Below are positions 36,501 to 47,300 of a DNA stretch of 64,000 bases, in pieces. Position numbers and translations under genes: made by a program. Numbering within the stretch: the stretch's first letter is position 1; every line of letters starts with the position of its first letter. The notes under the pieces were generated by a model. It was given only the letters and a program-made list of their open reading frames with translations. It was not told the origin of the DNA and searched no databases. This DNA comes from Erigeron canadensis (Eukaryota; Streptophyta; Magnoliopsida; Asterales; Asteraceae): NCBI RefSeq assembly GCF_010389155.1, contig NC_057763.1:47474645-47538644 (forward strand), in the 5' to 3' direction.

Positions 36501-37102
36501 CACACTGTCCAAATTATCTGGTCATTTGAAAATTAATGTTGGCTAGATTCAAAAATTTTGTGTATTCTTTTGTATATGCTAGACTTTTGTTCTCATGTTT
36601 GTTGCTTCTAACTAATATGATTTTAAATTCAGAATGTCTGGACGGGATATTAGAGACGTGTGTCAACAAGCAGAAAGACGTTGGGCATCAAAGGTAACCG
36701 ATAATTCAACTATCTCCGATATTGTTTCTGTAGATTCTATTTGCTTCTTGTTATAAATTGTTGGTTTCTATATATACAATGCCTTTGGTTAGCTCTTTGG
36801 CCTACCATTTGTTTAAAAGCATGGTGAACTTTATGTTCTGAATGCTGTGGAACGCATGTGCAACGTGTGATTGTTGCAACTTGTTTGGTGTTATTTGTCT
36901 GGCTTACAATTCTCTTGCCAATGTGTGTGAATGATAGGTTATAAGAGGCCAAGCACGTAAAAATGAGGATGGCCCTTCTCTTCCACCACTTGAAGAGTAC
37001 ATCGAGAGTGCTTCAGAACGACATAAAGCTCTAGTTGCCTCTGCAACCCAGAAACTTGATGACAACTCTCGCCCGAAGAAGCCTCAGTATGACTTTCTCT
37101 AA
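30541..37102 (+). CDS. Organellar AAA+ ATPase (FtsH-like AAA module without protease domain)
   Basis: Fourteen exons with GT-AG introns: 30541-30679, 30771-30907, 30998-31181, 31298-31428, 31578-31710, 32259-32518, 33995-34119, 34744-34787, 35134-35265, 35376-35453, 35540-35622, 35727-35849, 36633-36693, 36938-37102. Total 1795 bp, that is 598 codons plus one surplus base. The start is Ala/Ser-rich with Arg, like a mitochondrial or plastid transit peptide. A single membrane segment (VPGMVMVAGGFFGFGLVAYA) is near residues 72-91. The AAA module is in the last third: Walker A GPPGTGKT around 367-374, Walker B IIFLDE around 422-427, sensor-1 IAATN, and LLSRFD after it. No zinc-protease HExxH follows; the protein ends PQYDFL. 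It resembles the Arabidopsis At4g04180-type ATPase from memory. Exon 3 holds an apparent one-base frameshift. An ATG at 31071 could make a leaderless form. Confidence 0.85.
31046..31051 (+). other. C6 tract causing an apparent frameshift in AAA exon 3
   Basis: The upstream exon-2 frame enters exon 3 as a Gly-rich, EAEPKPPLP-like stretch and hits a TGA within about 20 bases after the C-run. The downstream frame (MEAIAKKERLRLE) fits family members and continues through all later exons. One C fewer would unite them. No alternative AG acceptor upstream of the ATG at 31071 restores the phase. Confidence 0.75.
32764..33079 (+). mobile_element. Dimeric tRNA-derived SINE in AAA intron 6, 18-bp target duplication
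   Basis: The body is 32782-33061, flanked by AGACATAGAAAAACGTTT at 32764-32781 and 33062-33079. The first unit (to about 32868) lacks a head. The second has a tRNA-like pol III head with box A-like TGGCCCATTGGTAAGG and box B GGTTCGAATCC (about 32929-32939), then the same tail ('gtgagggtggattgatagtt' and so on), then a poly(A) of more than 20 bases. The two tails differ at only a few positions. A single duplication around the whole shows it inserted as one unit, in the gene's orientation. Confidence 0.85.
36055..36150 (+). repeat. Degenerate SINE 3' region in AAA intron 12
   Basis: Contains 'taccttgggtagaggtatga', 'ctgtctacatctcacctc', 'ctagtggaattgggta' and a closing GTTGTTG tract, the familiar 3' part of a plant tRNA-derived SINE class. 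No head is recognisable and no target duplication could be fixed. A related piece on the other strand is at 40862-40985. Confidence 0.5.
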
Positions 37103-40100
37103 AGGTCATTTTATGAATAATAACGTTATATGTAAATATGGAACATTATGAAGTTGGATTATCTATGCCTTGATATGAAGCTATTATTAGTATGCGTAAG
37201 GAGTTATTTATTATTATTTTTATTTATAAATTATATTTTTTTGTACTTGAGTTTACTAAGAGGCAGTGAGTTGGTGAGTGGGTGTGTAAGTGTGTTTCTG
37301 GACTAGCAGCAAATTATTCTGGCATAACATTCGGAAAGAAACGTGTAGAACACTTGCAACATAACATATATAAAAATAATAATAATAAAATGGAAGAAGA
37401 TAAAAAATATTGCATACACGAAACGAAATGCAACACTCTGGTCCTGGAGGGGTGGGTTTTTTTTCATAATTCAAATTAAAGTGTAGTCTTAGGTAGGGTT
37501 GTAAAGAGCAGTTCATGAACCATTCGGCGGGAAGTTCGTTTTTGTTCGTTTGTTTAGCTAAATGAACGAACATGAACAAAGCTCTTGTTCGTTCATTTAC
37601 GTTCGTGAACATTCGATAATCTGTTTGTGAACGTTCGTTCATGTTCATGAACCGTCGTTCGTGAACATTAGTTTATTTATGTTCGTGAACATTTGTTTGA
37701 TATGTTCATTTTTACGAATATAAATATTTGCTTTATAGTATATATATATATTATTAATACCTAAATATTTAAGAAAAAGTTTAAATAAAAATACTTAATT
37801 TATAAATATTCATTAGTGTTCTTTTGTTTGTGTTCGTTCATTACCCATTTGGATAAGTATTAAAAAGGACATTCTAGAGTGCAAGTTGGTGATTGTAAAC
37901 ATTATGTGAGGTGTCCATTATTATGTGACTGCACGATCATCCTTGTAGAGCATATGGGGAACAAAAGGTACAATGTCACTATCACCAGAAGCCACTAGAC
38001 CAAGAGGCGTGCAAGACAATGGACGACATCTAAGGCGTGGTTGATGCTTATATAGGCCAGCCTTAGAAACTAAAGAATGTGTGCATCCATTACATTAACT
38101 CTCATAATGATTAAAGCTATCAGTTTGGATCCGTGTTGTACTCAGCTGAGGTTAGTAGAGTTGATATATAGAGTTGTAACTTGCTATTCAACCAAGTAGT
38201 TATATTTGTAGGCTAATCTGTTCCACAACTACTTATTTTTATTCATTAATAAAAGAACCAAATCAATATATTTAATACGCTCTTCAACTCGGAAGTCATA
38301 AGATCCCTTGTCGATGTTATTAATGATGAAGAAAACAACCAAGGGGCTTCAAGTCCAAGCCTGCCGCGCACTAAAAGGGTTTTAATACGAGATTATGTTA
38401 GTGCTACGACATGTATGTGGAATGATTACTTTTCTAGTGCACCAACTTTGTCGGCCGATTACTTCTAAGAAGATTTCGAATGCGCGAATATATGTTTCTC
38501 CATGTCAAGGTATAAATAACTACTCAATTGAACAAATACATAAATATTTGCAATTTTTCTAACGAAATAAACCAGACTGGACTGCATTGGTATGACTGGT
38601 TTTAATATTCTTCATATATACCGTCAACGTTAAAGTCGTACTGTCTTTTTTAAAAATTCTACATAATGTCTTTTATTTCTATATATCGTAGTGTGTTTTT
38701 TAATTATTGTTTTGTGTTTTTGATTTTTATGTAATATTAATGCAATGTATTTTATTACAAAAAAAATGTTTATCGAAATTTGGTGTTTATAATAAGAAAT
38801 AAACTAATAAAGAAAGAAGTGAGTAAAAGGTGAGATTATAATCATGGGATGTTTTTAGAAAAACAAAAAAAAAACCATAATATGCCAGTAAGAACTAAGA
38901 AGTAATGTTGTCAGAGCACTTTAGGGTGAGTATGAGTCGGTTTGGGTCGGTTTTTGCCTAAAACCGATACCCGAACCGATCCATTCGGTTTTTAGAAAAC
39001 CAAAACCATTGGATTCAATTTTTGTTTGGTTCGGTTTGTCAGTTTTACGGTTCGGTTTTGGATCGGTTTCGTTTTTTTAATAACTTTTTTTATTTACTTT
39101 TTTGATGTATTATATTCTAAATTTAACTTTCAATTGTTAAGAAAATAAAAATGATATAGAAACTAAAATATAGAGATGCTTTTTGTTAGCTAGTTATATT
39201 TTTTAGGTGTTAAAATTGATCTAAGTTTTATGAAACGAATTGATTTTATTATACATTTTCATATAAAACATACGATTTATATAGATTTGTACGCTAAAAA
39301 GAAAAAAGTTTAAATATATTAACATATTTACGAACTATAAGTGATAAATATAAATGTAATATGATATAAATATAAAATAAATTAAAATATATTTGGTTTG
39401 GTTCGGTTTGGTTTTTGATCGGTTTTTGGCATACGAAACGTAATTAAAATATAAGAATTAAAAGATGTGAGAAAGTAGGTATGGGTCTTAGGCCATGTTT
39501 TATTTATTTATTTAATATGTTTAATAATTATGAACGTAATGTATTCTCCAGACATATTTTTTTTATCTCCCAATAAATATAAAAGAGCAACCAAAATTCT
39601 TTTATAAAAAAATCACAACAGGTGGATGAAAAAAAGATTGAATTAGAACCTTTGATTGTTTTGTTGACATCATTTTCCTTTTTTAGATTTTTACTAAATG
39701 GCATTTATCATTTTCATTAATTACATACCTTGTAAAAAATATGATAAATAATTAAAACAATAAATTTGAGTTGTCATTTAACTTTGTGAAAAAGCCATTT
39801 AGGGATCAGGTAATAAAAATCGTATGTCGACGTCTTTATTTAAGATTAATTGAATAATTACTTTATTTTTGAGATCTGTTAAATTGTATGTAAGTACAAT
39901 GAATACTGTTATAGGAGGTCACCTATTTATCTAATTTTTTGTTCTTTTGGGTTATCTGTTTAATAAAACTTTCTTAAAGGCCATCAAAATTTTTATTATG
40001 TATCATTTTTATCAATGTTGACTGAAAATTACATCAAAGTTTTGTCAAATTATAAAAGTTTCTCTACTTGTAAAAAATTTAAAATCTTAAAATACTCAAC

Positions 40101-40699
40101 TACATATTTTTCACCATTATTAAAATAATAAACGAGAAGAGGTTCGCTAATGAAAAGATTAATATGGAGAAGATTTTTCAATCAAACAGGGCACCAGGCT
40201 TGCTAATGAAAAGCTTAATATCGAGAAGATTTTTCAAAAAATTAAGGCAATAGGCTTATTGTAGTGTAAAAATTGGTATAATTTCAATATATCGTAATTT
40301 TGTTGTTGTATAGTTAGCCTCTCCACTGATTTGGTGGTAGTCAAAGGCTGTTATGAATATAAGTAACTTTCTATTAAAAAAAAAACTATTTGTAATTTTA
40401 CATTGTCATAAATATAGCAAAATTATCTTATTAAAAATCTATAACAACAAACAATTTTCAAAAAATAATATATTTTCAACATGATTATCTATACTTAACT
40501 TTACATTATCATCATCATCATACAAAGATATACTTAACTTTATATTTTCAACATGATTATCTATACTTAACATACATATCATACTAAGTGTCGTAAAAAG
40601 ATCGATACAAAACATTTTTTCGAGTAATAATATCAATAAATTTCAACATATTTTTCTATAACTACTAATTTTGTTATTGTAAACGCTTAATATGTTTAT

Positions 40700-40728
40700 C
40701 CCACGTATTACGCGGGAAAATAATCTAA
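40700..40728 (+). mobile_element. Helitron 3' end
   Basis: The hairpin CCCACGTATTACGCGGG (40700-40716, one G-T pair) is followed by AAAATAAT and CTAA (40725-40728), then T. Hairpin, about eight bases, CTRR and T is the Helitron 3' signature. I could not place the matching 5' end. Confidence 0.55.
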
Positions 40729-40861
40729 TTTACTAAACAAAATAAACAGTTAAATATTTATTTTTTACTATCATATAGAGCGGGTCCTATTATTATGTGT
40801 ATTTTAGAAGGTGATAATCTTTATTCAACGTACAAAACTTTGTTTAAATATATTAACCCTC

Positions 40862-40985
40862 GCAAGAAAACAACAATAACAACATGACCCAATCTCTACG
40901 CGAGGTATGAGAGGTAAGTTGTAGACAGTCTTACATGTACACAAAGGTAGAAAGACTGCTTCCATAGGGACCTCCGGCCACAAAG
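40862..40985 (-). repeat. Degenerate SINE 3' region, minus strand
   Basis: Read on the minus strand: 'ctacctttgtgtacatgtaa', 'gactgtctacaacttacctc', then GGGTC and a TTGTTATTGTTG tail. This matches the 3' part of the SINE class also seen at 36055. The tRNA-like head is not recognisable. Confidence 0.5.
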
Positions 40986-41253
40986 GAGTGTACGACGGAA
41001 AAAGCGAAATGTTTAGAAAAAGATACCTGTTTGCCGAGAATCTGAAAAGAAGAAATATCTGTCTGCTAGATCTGGCTACTATTCGGGACGAACGAGTATC
41101 AATCATGCGCCCTATTGATATCTTAAAAACATGTTTGACAATACAAATATAAATACAAAGGCGGGCATATTAAACAACAGCAACTAATAAGTAACTTAAC
41201 TCGAACAAGTAGTGAGAAAAAACCAAAATAAAAGTATACAATAAGAAATGAAA

Positions 41254-41387
41254 CCATATATAGCTTAGGGCAGTAAAAGGGAAGTGAAAGTGGGCTCGCA
41301 AGAAAAAGGTTTGTGAAAAATTTAGTAGGATAGAGATCAGATCCCATATATAGCTTAGGGCAGTAAAAGGGAAGTGAAAGTAGGCTC
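41254..41387 (+). repeat. 44-bp direct repeat in the PUX leader
   Basis: Two near-identical 44-bp copies at 41254-41297 and 41344-41387 start CCATATATAGCTTAGGGCAG and end GGCTC, with one or two differences. The second ends 12 bases before the PUX start codon. The spacing is 90 bp. It looks like a local tandem duplication of promoter or leader sequence that includes a TATATA. Confidence 0.8.
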
Positions 41388-41399
41388 CTCTTCTCTCCG

Positions 41400-44300
41400 A
41401 TGAGTTCTCGAGATAAGAAACCGGCAAAAGCATCGACAAGTCGACCCGCTGGTGGTATTCGGACCCTCTCCGATTTGAATCGCCCCTCCGCTAATGATTA
41501 CGACAGCGATTCCGATGGCCCTCCTCAGGAGTACTATACCGGCGGCGAAAAGAGGTTTTTCTTGCTTCCTATCTCTCTTTCCTTTTTCTAAATTCTCTAT
41601 ATAGCTTTTTTAATTATCCAGGACAGATTTGAAATTTTATTTAGGGTAAAATCTATCAATCAAATATGCTTAAATAGATGATGATGATGATTAGTATTTC
41701 ATCCATTATACATACACTTCTTTCGAGTTATTATTAGCCTATGGATATTCAAGTATTTTAATATTCCTGTTTACCAGCAATTCTCATTTTATTTTCTTGC
41801 TATTCATCTTCCCCACTTATTATCATCTCACTTGCCATATATACATACATATATATATAGGGTAAGTTTCATGTGAGAACTATTCAAATATGAAAATGGG
41901 TGATATAAGAACAACTTAATCATATGAATATCAAGTTATAATTTAACGGTTCTCATGGTTCTTCCGTTTTAAATGGTTCTCACATGAACTTTTTCACACA
42001 CACACACACACATATATATACATAGCTAAAAGATAAAATGAGAACCAATAATTTGCCGAGAACCGCGAGAACTAGAATTTAATTAAAATTAGGAGGGTTA
42101 GTATTGTAATTTACTAAATACAATATACTTATCAATTAAAACTAATTATCCCCCATGAATCACTCCCTCTTAAATGGAATAACGGTTATAATAATTATAT
42201 ACTCTGTTTATTGTACCATTTCAATAATAATACTCCTTTTATTTCACCATTTCCATGAACTACACGATACATCAACAGGAAACGTGGATTTTTGGCTTCC
42301 ATCTAGTTTATAGGAATATACTCTAACTGATTGATTTCCATCTTCTACATTATTTTTTTAGAACGGTCATCTTCTACATTATTACTTTATGTTGTTGGTT
42401 TTACAGGCCATAAATATACACTCAGCACACAAATATAAACTAATTTATAGAGTATAAACGAAACTAAAGAGTTGGATTGAAAGCTTACTTTATTAAAATT
42501 AAATGAAAGAGGTACATAATATAATAAATAAATGACTATTTATAGCCTTAGAATCTGGAATGTGGGAGACTAAAACCCAATAGATCACAAATTAGCATGA
42601 CTTGTTCCAATTTAACATACACTTCCAGTTGAGTCGGTCAAGCATCTGCCACTCCTTTTATTCAACATGTGTATAAACCATATATATTAATAAATAGTTT
42701 AAACCAAGTTGACCCATTCCCGTCAAACTCATATGTTGGACCTGTGACTCATAACTTGTGAATGAACTCCATCATCACCATCAGGTTCGGCCTCGTAATG
42801 TATCCACATTCTAATTAAACCAAAGCCACCAGATTTAACTTCAGCCCTTTGTCTGTGCTTCAACGTCTCGGTGTTCCACGCTAGAGTTGCTTGTCTCCGT
42901 CTATCGACATCAATATACTGCTTTTTGTAGTGTCAACGTACAGCTTCAAAAACACAGGTGATCAAATCCTAGCATTATATGGAAAAATCAATAGTATGTT
43001 GTGGTTGCCTCTATAGTAAAAACAGAAAGGTCGGATTCAAAAACACAGGTGATCAAATCCTAGCATTATATGGAAAAATCAATAGTATGTTGTGGTTGCC
43101 TCTATAGTTAAAACAGAAAGGTCGGATTCTTGACAAGTTCTACCGCAGGTAGCAGGTTTCTGCAAAATCTTTTACTTGAAAGGAAGTAGAGAGGTCATCA
43201 ATAGACATTTTTACCACATGAACACATCTGTTTAGTTTAAAAAAAACACACACTCTGTTAAGTCTAAAAAAAACACACATATGTACACAGCCACAACACA
43301 TGTGAACAACATTAACACATGTGACCCGATTCACATACAAATGTGTACACAGACCCACACATGTGTACACGAACATTATAAACGCATTATTCACAACATA
43401 TATGCTTATTACACTACACAATACACATACAAGATAAAACATAACACGAATTTTTTAATCATGTGTCAAGTCGCAGATAAGTAATAAGCTATCATATGTG
43501 TCTAACCCAATATAACCAGTATAATACATATAAATAAGAACCTCAATTGCTCTTAATCACAGCTTAAGCAAGCTACTCTAACCCAATATAACACAGTTTT
43601 ATATCATTACAATAAATTTCTCAATTCTAAAGGTATTTTCACAAACCAAAGACATTTTAACAAATGAATGAATTGATTACTAGCAAGCCAAAAAAGGTCA
43701 GCCGTTTAAATTTTCATTCTTTGGGGTTCCCATCCCTATGAGTCTACATTAACCATATGAGACTACACATATGTTTACTCAACCACACAAAACACATGTG
43801 TCCAACCCTAAAACATAAAACCAAATGTACACAAATATGATCCACTATTTCATACATCTATAATCTATTTACATTATTATAGCACATATGTTTACACTTT
43901 CGAGAAACACACATGATAAATTTAGAACTTATACGTGACCAACCCTAAAACATACGTTGCTCAGCACTAGAGGTCACTTGATAAGGGCCTTACTTCGTGC
44001 GCTAGGCATAACACATTTGTACCACATTTTAACCGGGTTAACCATTTGACGCCCTAGCTGTACCACATATTTAGTCTTCCACACACAACACAAAGAAACT
44101 GACGTTGCAAGCAAAATTTACTCACACATGATTAACCAGGTTAATCTTTAAACCACGTTAACCTTTTTGACGCCATAGCCGTACCAAACACATGTGACCA
44201 ACTTTACTTACAAACAAATACTCGGGAAACAAAAATGGGTTTGTGTCACTCCGAACAGCAAATACTCAGGAACATATGTTATCTCTTTACAGGAACAAGT

Positions 44301-47300
44301 ACTACGGAACATATGTGTAATACTTTAGAGGAACATGTGACCAATTTATTAGGCAAAAAAAAAAACACAAAAAAGGCTTACCAAAAAAGTACGCAGGATC
44401 ATATGTTACCATTTTCAGAAACATGTAACCTAATTAACAAAAAAAGAAAAACAAAATCTTTTAACAAATCCGTAGATAGTATTACTGGATGTACCTTCAT
44501 CGGAATCACCGGATAAATCAAGAGCCGTCTTTTTCTTATTAGTGTATTTGCTAAACGATTTCTCCGTCCTTACCTTGTCACTCCTTCTGAATGTTCCTAC
44601 CAATAAAAGAAACAAGCACACAATAAGAGCATAGTATTAATCGAGCACAGATACACCGCGAATATAATTATTCCACAATAAAAAGTAAAGAACACCAAAA
44701 AAATTAGGGTTAAAAATTACCTTTGTTATTTTTCGTCATGTGATATGTAAAACCTAATATTTATACTATCAATTTGCTGATTTTGAGCTTCATTGAACAC
44801 ACATGCACCACTGATTTTGAGCTTCATTCGCCGATTTCTGTTAATTTTGCGATTGTATCGAATCTTCATATAAAGGATTTAGAAGATGAGAGTTTTCTGG
44901 CATTTTTTCTCTGAGGGTGAAACACAAATGCGATCTTTTTCTTTTTTTAGTTGATTTCAATGTTTTTTATAATTCCGACTCTACCCTTCCGTGTGTTTTT
45001 TCATTAAATCGGTTACACACAAATGCCATTAAGTGTTATTATCCATTGATTTAAATAATCTAATGGTCTATAACAGTTCTCGTAGTTCTCGACCTTTTAT
45101 TAGTTCTCACAATATCTGTCCCCTATTTATATATATATATATATATATATAGGGGTGAGATATTTTGAGACCACCTCTTATTTTAGGACCAACTAGGACC
45201 ATTGATTTTTGTACACCATCATCTACTACGATATACAAGACTTTTTTGTAAAAACACTAAGACTTTCCGGCGACGGGCCCACCAGAAAATCATGTGTAAG
45301 TTAACTTACAAATGTGTAAGTTACTTACACATGTGTAAATTAACTTATACATGATTTTTTTGTGGGCCCGTCGCTGGAAAGTCTTAGTGTTTTTACAAAA
45401 AAGTCTTGTATATCGTAGTAGATGATGATGGTGGTGTGTAAGTTACGAAAATCAATGGTCCTTTTTTTAGTTGGTCTCAAATTATTTTTCCCCTATATAT
45501 TTAGTAGAGATCCAAAGAGAAGGTTCTTATGGAGGAAGGGAGAGAAGGTTCAGTTTTTCATTTTTTTTTCTTTCTTTCAGTTTTTTATTCTTTTCTTAAT
45601 TGACTCAATCCATTTAAAAATTATTTAAAAAAAAATAAAAAATTCTAACTGGAATTAGTGAGCTATACATATAAGGGTCTGGTACGAGCTTTTCCCTTAA
45701 GGATATTAATAAGGGGTAGCCGGTGGAAGTGATAGGTCATAGGGGTGATCGGTGATGGGGTGATCAACCTAACGGGCTTCGCCCTTAGCCATCATAGCTC
45801 CGCCATAGACTGTGAGGCTTCACCTATAGCTTACGGGCTACGCCCTTTGAAACAAAATATATTTTTTATAATTTTTTTATGGAATTAGTTAATTAAAGAT
45901 AGGATGAAAAAAGTGAAAAAAAAAAAAGAGAAAAAATAAAGCTAAAAAATAAAATAAAATTCAATAACGAATCTTTTCTCCCTTTTCTATTTAAGGCACC
46001 TTCTCATTTGATCTCTATCCTATATATATATATATATATATATTCTCTACAACCTAACAAATAAAGTTAGAAGTTAGACTGGTTTCTAGAGCAAGAGGCG
46101 GTGACAATCGAGCGTGAACGTTATGATGTACTAGTATAATATTTAGAGCTGTTCAATTATGAAAATATGAAGGTTACTACATATCAGTGTCGATGAAATC
46201 AAATCAAGCATGCTGCGTGTTATGTACTCGCTTGAGATAATACCCTCCCCATGCTAATGCTATTAATGTACATGCTGCATATCCCTAATATGGTTACCAT
46301 TTGGGTAAGATTTGTATTATAGTGTTTTGGAATCAGACTAATTTATTTACTTTGTATACAAAGCTCTTTCATTAATACTCGTACCAATATTAGCTAACTA
46401 ACCATACATAACATGAGTATAGCATTACTCCCCTTTAAAACATGGTAAGAGACTTAGAGAGTTTAATCTGTCCCCCCTCCTTTGGATTATTGAGTCCTTA
46501 AGGCAAGCCAATAGCTCCCGTACAAGTCTCATAAATTGCTCATTTTCCAACCTCAAGTTTACCTCGAAGTTGTGGCCTAAATGTTAAATCATCAGCTTCC
46601 ATAAATCCAGAATCGGGTTTGAAGTTAAGAAAGTTTCATTTCATTCTGATGTGATTTGTTCATTCCCATCCCCTTATAATTTCGTAGCTGCTTTAGCCAA
46701 CCCATTCGATAGGCATTATATTGTCACACCCTGCTAAAGCGGAACTGCAGGATGCACAATATAATAGTAGATCGCACGGAAAATAGATCACAACACACCA
46801 TAACTTACATTAATAAAGTACAAGATTTCAATGTACAAAGAGATGTACTCGCTAAATACATAAGTACCAAAAATTGAGCACATCAAGGTTACACTGAGTT
46901 ATAGCTAGATAGAAGTACGTTTACTAGAAGAGACTTCAACATATACTGACATAGTAAACGAACGAGAACTTAGTTCCTTGCACCTGAAAAGCATGAGGTA
47001 AACGGGTCAACTACAAAAAAATAGTTGAGTGAGCTCACAGGTGTTTATTTATGTACTGTTTAAAAATCAAAATGATTAAAAGAAGAGGATCAATTATGAA
47101 CCCAATATATTAACAAAACGTACACTATATAGTAAGTATAAATATTTAGGAGATGTAAATAAAGTTGCGTGCTTATGAGTCACTATTAAGCCCTAACCAT
47201 GAACGATGAACTTAACCAATGTATAGCCCGTCCTATCAAGACGGGAATGAACTAAGATAATATGCGCTCATAAATACGTATATTATGAGTGAGGACCGGT

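Larger units (their letters stand above)
37103..41253. other. Intergenic DNA with hAT-like and LTR-like debris
   Basis: 37495-37870 is rich in GTTCGTT/GAACGAAC and starts 'tagggttgtaaag', like the subterminal part of plant hAT elements. 38925-39440 begins 'tagggtgagtatg' and is rich in GGTTCGGTTT at both ends, also hAT-like. Between them, 37880-38300 has a TATA-like 'ttatataggcc' and an LTR-like look that I cannot prove. 40862-40985 is a minus-strand SINE 3' piece. No gene is supported between the AAA and PUX genes. Confidence 0.45.
42031..45117. mobile_element. 3.1-kb TIR element in PUX intron 1
   Basis: The left end (42031-42073) and inverted right end (45075-45117) share a 43-bp pattern with conserved blocks TGAGAAC, AATAA, CGAGAAC and CGAGAACT (some mismatches). 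The interior has a 91-bp tandem duplication (42947-43128), a cluster of CACATGTG-like motifs (43200-44460) and a short spliceable minus-strand frame (44495-44739). No transposase is recognised. The superfamily is unknown; subterminal motif clusters are common in plant TIR transposons. Confidence 0.5.

Noticed and set aside
37880..38300. Possible solo LTR with TATA-like box
   Set aside because: No TG...CA ends with a matching 5-bp duplication could be found.
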